The notes: a model not told the origin generated them from the sequence alone. Shown: positions 9,878 to 17,870, counted from the first letter of the stretch. The stretch is 64,000 nucleotides of DNA from an uncultured Rhodospirillales bacterium (GCA_903822185.1 CAIJOA010000032.1:62001-126000); one strand, 5' to 3'. Program-made: numbers and translations.

Positions 9878-9896
9878 CGGCGAATCGCCGCGTTTT
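9878..9896 (+). terminator. short hairpin and T-run after mntH
   Basis: CGGCG-AAT-CGCCG (9878-9890) followed by CGTTTT. The stem is only five pairs, so this is a weak intrinsic terminator candidate. Confidence 0.45.
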
Positions 9897-9963
9897 GACA
9901 GCAAAATCGTCCGAAAATCCGGCCACAATAAAGCCGCATCTTTTGTCGAAAATCTTTACGAGA

Positions 9964-9979
9964 TGACGCCATTGCGTCA
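9964..9979. promoter_or_regulatory. palindrome in the gap before the RRM gene
   Basis: TGACGC-CATT-GCGTCA is a perfect six-pair inverted repeat in the 260-bp gap between mntH and the RRM gene. It has the look of an operator but no regulator can be named. The rest of the gap shows nothing else. Confidence 0.2.
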
Positions 9980-10121
9980 ATTCGGCTTACTGTCGCGGAT
10001 TTTTAGCGTCAACGCCGTCCATGCATTGCGGACAGCGGAGAGTTCCAAGAAAGCCGGAGCCAGATCGCATCAATACGGATTATGATGCACTGCAAACCAA
10101 AAATTCGACAGGGACCTTGCC

Positions 10122-10592
10122 ATGCGCGCGGCTCAGTTCAAAGGCAACATCGTCGTCACCAACATGCCCGAAGGCTTTACGGGTGCGGCGCTTGCCGCGC
10201 TCTTCGATGAGTTCGGTTTAGTGCTGGGTGCCGTTATTGAACGGCCCAACAACTCACCGGAACGCGCACCACGCGGCATGGTCAGCTTGGCGCCACCCAG
10301 CGCCGTCGATACAGCCATTAAAACCCTTGATGGTCAGGTCATCGAATCACGCCATCTGAAGGTGCGCAAAGCACCGGAACCGAAGAAGCGTGTTGGCCCG
10401 CCCAAGGCGCCCGCACAGGCCCGCCGCAGCCCGCTATCGCGCCCCGTCGATGCAACGCGCACGCCTTCGTCCGCTTTCGCGCCGACGCAGCCCGTGGTCG
10501 TGCGGCGTGCCCCAATCGTCGAACGGCGCAGCCTTGGTGCAGCAACGAAGCGCGTGCGCTTCTTCGACGAATCCAAAAACACCCGCGACTAA
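10122..10592 (+). CDS. RRM-domain protein with basic proline-rich tail
   Basis: The first 80 residues follow the RNA recognition motif pattern: strand NIVVTNMP (RNP2 position), helix GAALAALFDEFG, strand, RGMVSLAP (RNP1 position), helix AVDTAIKTLDG and a final strand. The aromatic residues that usually stack on RNA are replaced in both RNP motifs, so RNA binding would depend on the 70-residue Arg/Lys/Pro-rich tail or be unusual. It is cytosolic and transcribed alone, ending in a strong terminator. The fold assignment is fairly secure; the target is unknown. Confidence 0.75.
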   Translation: MRAAQFKGNIVVTNMPEGFTGAALAALFDEFGLVLGAVIERPNNSPERAPRGMVSLAPPSAVDTAIKTLDGQVIESRHLKVRKAPEPKKRVGPPKAPAQARRSPLSRPVDATRTPSSAFAPTQPVVVRRAPIVERRSLGAATKRVRFFDESKNTRD

Positions 10593-10655
10593 ATTTCCGG
10601 TACGAGACTGTCTGCTGCGGCAGATCTAGGCTCAAAAAATCGGACCCAAAAAGAA

Positions 10656-10689
10656 ATCGGCCCGGGCAATGCCCGGGCCGATCCTTTTT
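10656..10689. terminator. bidirectional intrinsic terminator
   Basis: A perfect 12-pair hairpin, ATCGGCCCGGGC-AAT-GCCCGGGCCGAT (10656-10682). It is followed by CCTTTTT on the plus strand and by TTTCTTTTT on the minus strand. It can end both the RRM gene and the convergent OmpA-type gene. Confidence 0.92.
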
Positions 10690-10710
10690 AGTTCCCGAAG
10701 AAGTCGGGAA

Positions 10711-11826
10711 TTACATCACGATTTCGACGCGACGATTTTGCGGCTCACGGACGCCATCGGCGGTCGGAACACGCGGGTTCTCTTTGCCACGCGCGGCCGT
10801 GGTGATGACATTAGCGGCAACGCCATCCTTAATCAGCGCAGAACGAACCGCTTCAGCGCGCTTTTGCGACAGACGCAGATTGTACTGTGCCGTACCCGAA
10901 AGATCGGTGTAACCGGTCAAGGAAACACTGGTCTTGCCGTTCTTGAAGGCGGAAGCAGCCGCATCGACAACCTTCTGGCCATCGGGGGTCAGCGTGGCTT
11001 TATCGAACTCGAAGAACACGATGAAGTTCTGCGTGGTCGGCTGAACGGCGGCCGGACGCGGCGCCGGCGGCGCAGCAACAGGCGCCGGAGCCGGCGGTGC
11101 AACCGGAACACCGAAGGTGTAGCGCAGGCCAACCATAACGGTGTGCGCCTGCAGATCGGCCTTCAGGGACGGAACGGTCGTCGCCGCTCCGTTGGAAACA
11201 AAGCGGGTACCACTGCGCATCGAGCCGGCATCGATATATTTATACGCGAGGTCGAGGGTCAGGTTCTGCGTGAGCGCATAACCAACGCCCGCCGTCGCAT
11301 CCCAAGCGAAGCTGGTATGTTCACCGCCGGAAAGCGTCGAACCGACACCGGCCGTGTTGAGCGCCTGCGTAGCGAGGACGTTGCGGGCAAGACCGATACC
11401 GCCGCCGATATAGGGCTGGAACGGGCCAAAAACGCCAGGAAGCACGCCGGCGAGATCGAAATAGCCATTGGCCAAGCCGACGAGCGAATTGATGTCGCCC
11501 TTCGAACCCGAGCCCGCCGTGGCGTTAAAACCCTTGAATTGCAGCGACGGCATATAATCAACGGTCAGATCGGTACGGAACATCGGGTTGATGCGGTAAC
11601 CGATGCCGGCACCGAAGATCACCGAATTACCGGTATGGCCTTTAAACTTTCCCGTTCCACCCGGGAGCGTCGATTTCGCCGTCGTATCGACACCGATCGC
11701 ACCGCCCACGTCGCCGCGGACGTAGACGCCATAGGGCAGCCACGACGCCATGTCCTGTGCGTAACCGCTCGAGGCTGTCAACGCCACCAAACCGGCGCCG
11801 ATCATTACGTTGCGGACCAAACTCAT
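10711..11826 (-). CDS. OmpA-family outer-membrane beta-barrel protein
   Basis: A signal peptide ending GYAQD (about residue 24) is followed by an eight-strand barrel of about 215 residues. A Pro/Ala linker (residues about 240-262) leads to a C-terminal OmpA domain (IVFFEFDKATLTPDG, then TGYTDLSGTAQYNLRLSQKR) that carries the Asp and Arg peptidoglycan ligands. It anchors the outer membrane to the wall and is probably abundant. AGGAG sits about 8 nt before the ATG. The C-terminal NRRVEIVM is typical of the family. Confidence 0.93.
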   Translation of the reverse strand: MSLVRNVMIGAGLVALTASSGYAQDMASWLPYGVYVRGDVGGAIGVDTTAKSTLPGGTGKFKGHTGNSVIFGAGIGYRINPMFRTDLTVDYMPSLQFKGFNATAGSGSKGDINSLVGLANGYFDLAGVLPGVFGPFQPYIGGGIGLARNVLATQALNTAGVGSTLSGGEHTSFAWDATAGVGYALTQNLTLDLAYKYIDAGSMRSGTRFVSNGAATTVPSLKADLQAHTVMVGLRYTFGVPVAPPAPAPVAAPPAPRPAAVQPTTQNFIVFFEFDKATLTPDGQKVVDAAASAFKNGKTSVSLTGYTDLSGTAQYNLRLSQKRAEAVRSALIKDGVAANVITTAARGKENPRVPTADGVREPQNRRVEIVM

Positions 11827-12000
11827 ACTGAACTCCTACGGGTGCTTGCGGATAATTACTTGATACTCTTACTCGCTGCCTACGAAAGCGGCGAGCAATG
11901 GAACGGGTTTTTGCTGCCGCTCTAGGGCTTTTTCAAATCCTGTTGTATTGAGGCAACACTAAATCGAGTCGGCGACCCATTTCTTAAGCGGTCTTTGTCC

Positions 12001-12212
12001 ATGAAGCCTTCCCCTCCTTCCGCTCTCAATAGAAACGATCCCTATCTCGTCCTACTGCGCCGGGAGTTGACCGAGCTCAGGCGCGACTACGCCGCGCCGA
12101 ACGTGAACGAGATCAAGCTATCGCCGCGCTTGAACGTTTGAAGAAAAGCAAGACGTCAGAAGAAGCGACCGGCTCGAAGAATACCAAAACGTCAGTAATT
12201 ACTATCGAATGA
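12001..12212 (+). pseudogene. small coiled-coil protein gene, apparently frameshifted
   Basis: The ATG frame from 12001 reads a charged helix (LLRRELTELRRDY) and then stops early at 12141. From about 12091 another frame (offset by two) continues the same kind of helix, with RAERERDQAIAALERLKKSK, to a TGA at 12210-12212. Joining the two needs one inserted base near 12090-12093 and would make a coiled-coil protein of about 70 residues. It could be a real frameshift, a sequencing error or chance. The ribosome site is weak. The rest of the gap 11827-12350 holds only the porin leader and an AT-rich stretch (12215-12310) probably serving as promoter for the next gene. Confidence 0.35.
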
Positions 12213-12350
12213 GAACGGTTAATATTTTAATAAAATTAACCATACTTATTTTAAAAACCATCGATATTTACGTTGTATTAACTATTACTGTTTTCTTACA
12301 TTCTACAAAGAATAAGAGCTAACACCCGCGGGAGTAAGGAGTTCGTTGCT

Positions 12351-12680
12351 ATGTCACGTACCACGACCGGCGCGCAAATTCGGCCGGGTTGGGCGATTGC
12401 GCCCGACCACGACCAATCTCAAGCCCAGTTGCCACGTCGGCGCTGGCGAATTCTGCAAAGCGCCAAGCCACGGATGGAGCCCGGCGGCCCCGTCCCGAGC
12501 TGGATCAAAACGCCTGAGGATTTCGTGCGCTGGCTGGCCAGCCGGTTGAGCATCAATGAGCTCTACACCTATTTCCGTGATCTGGAAGCGATCGCAAAGA
12601 TGAGCTGCGACCTCGAATTACTGCGCTTTTCACGCCGATATTTGCATGGCGATCTAACCCGGGAGTTGGCGGAGGATTGA
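12351..12680 (+). CDS. conserved-looking hypothetical protein, 109 aa
   Basis: A good ribosome site (GTAAGGAG, 10 nt before the ATG) and an AT-rich promoter-like region upstream support this as a gene. The first 45 residues are basic and irregular. The second half is helical, with WIKTPEDFVRWLASRLSIN and a run of Leu/Tyr helices. I do not recognise a family. It is not linked to the glycosyltransferase downstream, because a terminator lies between them. Confidence 0.55.
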   Translation: MSRTTTGAQIRPGWAIAPDHDQSQAQLPRRRWRILQSAKPRMEPGGPVPSWIKTPEDFVRWLASRLSINELYTYFRDLEAIAKMSCDLELLRFSRRYLHGDLTRELAED

Positions 12681-12849
12681 TCTATCGACCGGCTCGACAA
12701 GGGACCTGCCGCAACAATCCGGATAGCATCAAGCTATTGATATTACAGAAATTTTTGAATCAGCCTTCGATTTGTCCTCGTAACGAATAGAACAGATTCA
12801 CAGCCACATCGACATTAGGTTCGATTTTCACGGTTGGCGGATGACTAAC

Positions 12850-12882
12850 GGCGGAATTCCTTGCGGGATCCGCCGTATTTTT
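12850..12882 (+). terminator. intrinsic terminator before the glycosyltransferase gene
   Basis: GGCGG-A-ATTCC / GGGAT-CCGCC forms a ten-pair stem with one bulge and a TTGC loop (12850-12874), followed by TATTTTTT. It ends transcription coming from 12351-12680 or from a small RNA in 12690-12850. It also contains the TTG at 12861 that would otherwise be the earliest start of the next gene, arguing against that start. Confidence 0.75.
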
Positions 12883-12932
12883 TGTCTGCGCCCGGTATCT
12901 GTTTCTTAGGTTTTCGCGTCTATTTCAAAGGG

Positions 12933-14099
12933 ATGGTCGTCGATTTAGCGCTGAACGAAGCGCGTTCCCCCATCCCCGCCCCGCCGCCCGTTCGCCGGCC
13001 ACAACTTTTGCATGTGTTACCGAGCTTCGCGGTTGGCGGCGTGCAGGTCCGCCTCGCCCGCGTGATCAATGCGCTGGGATCGCGGTACCGCCATCGTATC
13101 CTTGCGCTCGATGGGAACACGGCTTGCCGCTCCTTGATCGACGATCAGCTCGACGTCATCGCCGAGACGGCGCCACCGCCACGACCCCTCAAAGAGCTTC
13201 CGTCGGCCCTGCGCATCATTCGCCGCGACCTCCGTGCGGCCCGACCCGACCTGCTGCTGACCTACAACTGGGGCTCGATCGAATGGGCGATCGCCAATCG
13301 ACTGTTCCCTGTCGCACCCCATATCCATTTCGAGGATGGATTCGGCCCCGAAGAGACGGAACAACGCCTGACGCGGCGCTCGATGATGCGGCGCTGGACG
13401 CTCGGCCGCAGCAAACAGATCGTCGTGCCGTCACGCACGCTGGAAACGATCGCGCGCGATGAATGGCATCTCGATCCGAAACGCGTGCATTACATCGCCA
13501 ACGGCATCGACGCGGACAATTTCGTCGCCAGCGGCAAAACGGCCTCTCCGCTTTTCGCGCGGCAGCCGAACGAAATCATCATCGGCACGGTGGCGCCGCT
13601 GCGTCCCGAAAAGAATGTCGGGCGGCTCGTCCGCGTCTTCGCACAGTTACATACCGACATACCGACGCGTCTCGCGATCGCCGGCGGCGGCGCGCAACGC
13701 GATGAGATCGAAGCGATGGCGCGCAGTCTCGGCGTTGCCGATCGGGTTATTTTCCTCGGCTCGGTCGCACAACCGCAACGCGCCTTAGCCCTGTTCGATA
13801 TTTTTGCGCTCTCGTCCAACACCGAGCAGATGCCGATGTCGGTGCTCGAGGCGATGGCAACCGGCCTACCGGTTGTGTCAGTCGATGTCGGCGACGTGAA
13901 GGCGATGCTCGCCGATGAGAACAGCGATCTGATCGTTCCCAAAGAACGGGAAGATTCTTTTGCGAGCGCGCTAACCGCGCTTGTCCTCGATCCGGACCGT
14001 CGCTGGTCGCTCGGCGCGCTCAATCGATTGAAGGTCCACACCGTTTATTCCTGGAAGGCGATGGTCGAAGAATATGAGCGCGTTTTCAGCACTCGCTAA
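12933..14099 (+). CDS. GT4-family glycosyltransferase
   Basis: A GT-B fold enzyme that transfers a sugar from a nucleotide donor. The N-terminal half has LHVLPSFAVGGVQVRL (the family GG acceptor loop), and the C-terminal half has GTVAPLRPEKNVGRL and the donor motif NTEQMPMSVLEAMATGLPVV. It is 388 aa from the ATG at 12933; a longer TTG frame exists but runs through a terminator hairpin. Its end overlaps the FemAB-like gene by 26 bp, so the two are coupled. Related pairs occur in exosortase/exopolysaccharide loci, but no such locus is present here. Confidence 0.85.
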   Translation: MVVDLALNEARSPIPAPPPVRRPQLLHVLPSFAVGGVQVRLARVINALGSRYRHRILALDGNTACRSLIDDQLDVIAETAPPPRPLKELPSALRIIRRDLRAARPDLLLTYNWGSIEWAIANRLFPVAPHIHFEDGFGPEETEQRLTRRSMMRRWTLGRSKQIVVPSRTLETIARDEWHLDPKRVHYIANGIDADNFVASGKTASPLFARQPNEIIIGTVAPLRPEKNVGRLVRVFAQLHTDIPTRLAIAGGGAQRDEIEAMARSLGVADRVIFLGSVAQPQRALALFDIFALSSNTEQMPMSVLEAMATGLPVVSVDVGDVKAMLADENSDLIVPKEREDSFASALTALVLDPDRRWSLGALNRLKVHTVYSWKAMVEEYERVFSTR

Positions 14100-15156
14100 A
14101 AGCCAATCCCCCCTCGCCGCGCCTGCGCTTGTGGTGCGTCCGTTCGAGGCGCGCGACGAAGCGGCTTGGGAAGCGTTCGTCGATGCTTGCCCGACGACCA
14201 GCTTTTTCCATCGCGCCGGATGGCGGCGGGTGATCGAAAAGAGCCTCGGCCATCGGTCCTATTACCGTTGCGCCTGGCGGGGCGATCAACTCGTCGGCAT
14301 CCTGCCCTTGATCGAGGTTAAATCACGGCTGTTCGGTCATGCCCTGGTCTCTCTCGCTTTCGGCGTCTATGGCGGTATCGCCGCTCTCGATGATTCAAGC
14401 GGTCTCGCGCTTGCCGCCGATGCTGCCGCTTTGGGACAGTCGCTCGACGTCGATTTCGTCGAGTTGCGCAACGAAGCGCCCAACAACATTCCTTGGCTGG
14501 CAAAACCCGAACTATATTTCACGTTTCAGCGCCGTCTCGCCGATGACGATGCTGCGAACCTCAAAGCAATCCCGCGCAAAAAGCGCGCCGACTTGCGCAA
14601 AGCGATCGACAACAAAGCGCTGTCGGTCGATGCCAATGCCGATATCAAAACCTTCTATCGGATTTATTCGGAAAGCGTGCGCAATCTCGGCACGCCGATC
14701 CTACCACAGCGTTTTTACGCCGCGATCGCAGCCGAATTCGGCGGCGCCGTCGAGCTATCGACCATCAGCGGACCGGAAGGTCCGGTCGCGGCTTTAATGA
14801 CCTATTTCTTCAAAGACCGGGTCATGCCCTATTATGGCGGCGCGACACCGGCGGCGCGGCCGCTTCATGCCTACGATCTGATCTATTGGAAGCTGATGGC
14901 GCGCGCGCTCGATCGCGGCGCGCATATTTTTGATTTCGGCCGCAGCAAGCGCGGGACCGGCGCCTTCGACTACAAAACCTATTGGGGCTTCGAGCCGACG
15001 CCGCTGCATTACCAGTTTCATCTTGTCCGGCAGAAAGAACTGCCCGAGATCAATCCGCTGAATCCGAAATATCGGTTGATGGTGGATAGCTGGAAGAAGC
15101 TGCCGCTGCCGATCGCGAATACGGTCGGGCCGTTTATCGCCCGCCAGATCGGATAA
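14074..15156 (+). CDS. FemAB/GNAT-fold acyltransferase-like protein (XrtA-associated type)
   Basis: A 360-residue protein with two GNAT-like domains. RKKRADLRKAIDNKAL and the C-terminal FDFGRSKRGTGAFDYKTYWGFEP resemble the FemAB-related proteins annotated in PEP-CTERM/exosortase loci. FemAB enzymes use aminoacyl-tRNA to add amino acids to peptidoglycan; these relatives probably modify a surface polysaccharide or glycolipid. It overlaps the upstream glycosyltransferase. The substrate is not known. Confidence 0.75.
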   Translation: MSAFSALAKSQSPLAAPALVVRPFEARDEAAWEAFVDACPTTSFFHRAGWRRVIEKSLGHRSYYRCAWRGDQLVGILPLIEVKSRLFGHALVSLAFGVYGGIAALDDSSGLALAADAAALGQSLDVDFVELRNEAPNNIPWLAKPELYFTFQRRLADDDAANLKAIPRKKRADLRKAIDNKALSVDANADIKTFYRIYSESVRNLGTPILPQRFYAAIAAEFGGAVELSTISGPEGPVAALMTYFFKDRVMPYYGGATPAARPLHAYDLIYWKLMARALDRGAHIFDFGRSKRGTGAFDYKTYWGFEPTPLHYQFHLVRQKELPEINPLNPKYRLMVDSWKKLPLPIANTVGPFIARQIG

Positions 15157-15158
15157 GA

Positions 15159-16106
15159 TCAGCCCTCGACCATCGCCCCGTCGAGGGACTGTAGCACCAC
15201 GGCAAGTCCCGCCTCGAGATCGGTCTCGGCCCGAAAGCCAAGATAATCCTGTGCCCGCGCCGGATCACCGGTGAGATAGCGTATATCCCCCTGCCGCGAC
15301 GGGCCGAAAGCGATCTCTGCCTGCGTTCCGCACAATTCGGCGATATTCGCAACAAGATCGAGCAGCGAGATGCCACGGCCGGTGGCGACATTGAGTGTCT
15401 CGGGAACGAGCGGTAAATGTTCCATCGCCGCCAGCAACGCCGTAACGGCATCGCCGACATAAACAAAATCTCGGGTCTGATGACCATCGCCGAAGATCGT
15501 CACCGGCCGATTGGCGCGGATGCGTTCGCAGAACAGCGAAACAACACTGGCGTAAGGCGCGCGTGACGATTGCTGCGGGCCATAGACGTTGAACAGACGC
15601 AACCCGATCGCCGGGATCGAATGAACCGCGCGCGCGATCCGCGCATGAAGCTCCGCCCCCACCGTGTCCGCACCGTAAGACGAGATCGGCCGCGGCGGCA
15701 GACGTTCGGACAACAGATGATCTTCGTGATTGCCGTAGATCGCCGCCGACGAGGCATAGACGACAGGTACGGGATTGGCCGGCCGTTCGCGGTGGCTGGC
15801 GTCCAGCACATTGACCGTGCCGGTCAAATTCGTGCGGTGGGCCGTAAGCCACTGCCGCTGACATTGCGGAACCGACGCGAGGCCGGCGAGATGGAAACAG
15901 CCCCCGACTCCTTCCATCGCGCGCCGTACGACCATGGGGTCCGCGACATCGCCTTGGATAAGTTCGACCGAGGGCGAGATGTCATCTGCGGTGCTGTTCG
16001 ACAAGTTGTCCAGCACCCGCACATCGTTACCCGCAGCCACCAAAGCTGCGGTCAAGTGAGCGCCGATGAAGCCGCAACCGCCGGTCACGAGATAAAGCGG
16101 GCGCAT
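15159..16106 (-). CDS. NAD-dependent epimerase/dehydratase (extended SDR), catalytic Lys replaced
   Basis: A Rossmann start LVTGGCGFIGAHL binds NAD, and YASSAAIYG supplies the SDR serine. The active site that should read YxxxK reads YGADT in the codons around 15665-15682: the tyrosine is there but threonine replaces lysine. Family members interconvert UDP- or GDP-sugars for surface polysaccharide, which fits the neighbouring glycosyltransferase and FemAB genes convergent to it. The ATG at 16106 is chosen because family proteins begin just before the TGGCGFIG strand; upstream TTG (16163) and ATG (16160) starts would add 18-19 residues. It may be inactive or altered. Confidence 0.85.
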   Translation of the reverse strand: MRPLYLVTGGCGFIGAHLTAALVAAGNDVRVLDNLSNSTADDISPSVELIQGDVADPMVVRRAMEGVGGCFHLAGLASVPQCQRQWLTAHRTNLTGTVNVLDASHRERPANPVPVVYASSAAIYGNHEDHLLSERLPPRPISSYGADTVGAELHARIARAVHSIPAIGLRLFNVYGPQQSSRAPYASVVSLFCERIRANRPVTIFGDGHQTRDFVYVGDAVTALLAAMEHLPLVPETLNVATGRGISLLDLVANIAELCGTQAEIAFGPSRQGDIRYLTGDPARAQDYLGFRAETDLEAGLAVVLQSLDGAMVEG

Positions 16107-16357
16107 GGATTCGCGCGCGCGGCGCGTTCCGCTTCGTGGCAGGCCAAATCCGTCTGCCATCAACGCTCTACCTGGTTGTTTGCCGATGTGGCGTTAATCA
16201 ACTGCTAACCTCGTTTACTGCCCGCATCTTACTAGCAGCACGCGAAGAAATGCCACAACTCAGTTGTGAAAATAGGCCGTTAGGTAACTGATATTGTTAG
16301 TTTTTATGGTTAATATCGCACCGATTTACGGGTCGCCGTTAATTTAAGCGATTAAGC

Positions 16358-16540
16358 TCAGAGAGCGGTCGCAACCGACGTGAAGGCGCTGTTGACCTTG
16401 GTCGTGATCGCGGGGATCGCGGCGGCAATGGCGACGGCAATCATGACAGCCAGGATCGCGTATTCGATCGAGGCTGCCCCCTGCTCGTCGCGGAGAACGG
16501 CACGAAGACTTGAAAAGAACCGGTATGGGAGAATCGGCAT
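16358..16540 (-). CDS. Flp/Fap-type pilin
   Basis: A 60-residue prepilin. After a short basic leader, the segment DEQGAASIEYAILAVMIAVA carries the Gly/Ala-Ala-Ser-Ile-Glu-Tyr motif and the hydrophobic helix typical of Flp pilins cleaved by TadV/CpaA-type peptidase. Flp pili mediate adhesion and biofilm. No tad/cpa assembly genes are in the window, so it is an orphan copy here. Its start codon lies in the loop of the hairpin listed next. Confidence 0.88.
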   Translation of the reverse strand: MPILPYRFFSSLRAVLRDEQGAASIEYAILAVMIAVAIAAAIPAITTKVNSAFTSVATAL

Positions 16541-16560
16541 GACCGATTTCTCCCATACCG
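16521..16560 (-). promoter_or_regulatory. long hairpin enclosing the pilin ribosome site and start codon
   Basis: On the minus strand CGGTATGGGAGAAATCGG pairs with CCGATTCTCCCATACCG, 17 pairs with one extra base. GGGAGAA, the likely Shine-Dalgarno, lies in the 5' arm, the ATG sits at the loop/3' arm junction, and the first codons form the 3' arm. Translation would be blocked unless the helix opens. It could also stop readthrough from the oxidoreductase gene 15 bp upstream, but there is no T-run. Confidence 0.6.
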
Positions 16561-16574
16561 GGCTTAACCGCCTC

Positions 16575-17693
16575 TTAAGCCGGCGGTAATTTTTGGGCTT
16601 CGAGCTTGTGCTTAATCCAGTTCGGGCTGCGCGCCGTATGGGTCGGCGAAGCAAAGGGCGCAATAACCCCCAGTTCGTCACCGGCATGCCAGGCCCAGCG
16701 CGGATCGTCGATATAGCCGCGCCCGACGGCGATCATATCGGCCTTGTCCTCGGCCAGAATTGCATCAGCCTGACGGCCGGTGAAAATCATACCAACGGCG
16801 CGCGTCGGAATACCCACCTCGCGCCGAATCCGATCCGCGAATTGAACCTGATAGTTCGCCCGGATCAGCGGCGGCACCATCGACACCACGCCGCCACTGG
16901 AGCAGCAGATGAAATCGCAGCCGGCATCCTTCAGCGCTCTCGCGAAGACGATCGTGTCCTCGAGCGTCGTGCCGCCATCGACCCAATCGACGCAGCTAAG
17001 CCGCACACCGAGCGGCTTGTCCGAGGGCCAGACCTCGCGCATCGCGCTGAAAACCTGCAGCGGAAACCGCATCCGGTTCTCGATGCTGCCGCCGAAATGA
17101 TCTTCACGCCTGTTCCCGAGCGGCGAGAAGAACGACGACAACAGATAACCATGTGCGCCATGCATCTCGCAGGAATCAAAACCCAGGCGGGCGGCACGCC
17201 GCGTCGCACTGACAAAACCGTCCAGTACACGGTCGAAATCAGCAGCGACCATCGCGCGCGGCGTACCGTAGCCCTCGCCGAAAGAGACCGCCGAGGGCGC
17301 GATGGTCTGCCATCCGCCCTTCTCTTCCGAAAGCCCCTTTCCGCCGCGCCACGGTACGTCGCATGACGCTTTACGGCCCGCATGTGCGATCTGGATACCG
17401 AGCTTGGAATGGCCGTATTGACGACAGGACGAAATCACCCGCGCCAGCGCCGCTTCCTGCTCGTCAGACCAAAGGCCCGCGCACCAAGGCGTGATGCGGC
17501 CGATCGGTTCGACATCCGTCATTTCAAAGACGACGAGTCCGGCACCCGAAATGGCCATGCCCGGCAGATGCAGCATGTGCCAATCCTGGGCAACGCCGTC
17601 TTTCGAGCTGTATTGGCAAAGGGGCGGCACGACGACGCGATTTTCAAGCGTAACGCCGCGCAGGGTGATCGGGGTAAAGAGTTTGTTTTCCAT
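16575..17693 (-). CDS. NADH:flavin oxidoreductase, old yellow enzyme family (NamA/YqjM type)
   Basis: A 372-residue FMN-dependent TIM barrel. The YqjM-class features are VVVPPLCQYSSKDG (the Cys that tunes the flavin), IQIAHAGRKAS (His/Arg substrate site), FDSCEMHGAHGYLLSSFFSP and SIENRMRFPL, with an FMN phosphate loop near the end (IAVGRGYIDDPRWA). Such enzymes reduce activated C=C bonds with NADPH. The physiological substrate is unknown. It is followed on the same strand by the pilin gene. Confidence 0.92.
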   Translation of the reverse strand: MENKLFTPITLRGVTLENRVVVPPLCQYSSKDGVAQDWHMLHLPGMAISGAGLVVFEMTDVEPIGRITPWCAGLWSDEQEAALARVISSCRQYGHSKLGIQIAHAGRKASCDVPWRGGKGLSEEKGGWQTIAPSAVSFGEGYGTPRAMVAADFDRVLDGFVSATRRAARLGFDSCEMHGAHGYLLSSFFSPLGNRREDHFGGSIENRMRFPLQVFSAMREVWPSDKPLGVRLSCVDWVDGGTTLEDTIVFARALKDAGCDFICCSSGGVVSMVPPLIRANYQVQFADRIRREVGIPTRAVGMIFTGRQADAILAEDKADMIAVGRGYIDDPRWAWHAGDELGVIAPFASPTHTARSPNWIKHKLEAQKLPPA

Positions 17694-17754
17694 GGTGGCG
17701 CCATCCTATCCGGTGGCGCGAAACCAGGCAACAAAACCGTAAGGGAATGAAGTT

Positions 17755-17870
17755 ATCCCCGAGCCGTCCCGCTTACCATCTGGAGGATTGGGGGGTGTAA
17801 GCGGGACGGACCCGAGGATCGATGCCCGCCAAGGGGGGTCGAACGGGCATGGCGGCAGAACCGCCTGCCC
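17755..17870 (-). ncRNA. candidate structured RNA between coaD and the oxidoreductase gene
   Basis: The 250-bp gap holds unusually strong pairing. Arms 17755-17776 and 17797-17819 form about 22 pairs with a single bulge, closing a 20-nt loop that on the minus strand contains CCCCCC and CCTCC, an anti-Shine-Dalgarno-like sequence. On the coaD side, GGGCAGGCGG (17870-17861) and CCGCCATGCCCG (17855-17844) pair, but the second segment can instead pair with CGGGCAT (17828-17822), making exclusive alternatives. It could be a small RNA or the leader of the oxidoreductase gene. No known RNA family is recognised. The strand is inferred from the flanking genes. Confidence 0.4.

Noticed and set aside
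10669-11925. A 418-codon frame opposite the OmpA-type gene
   Set aside because: It starts in the terminator hairpin and has antisense-type composition.
12861-12932. TTG-started extension of the glycosyltransferase
   Set aside because: It runs through the terminator hairpin and its T-run.
16200-16345. CtrA-like TTAA spaced sites in the AT-rich gap
   Set aside because: TTAA-N7-CTAA is close but not exact, and other pairs have the wrong spacing, so no site is claimed.
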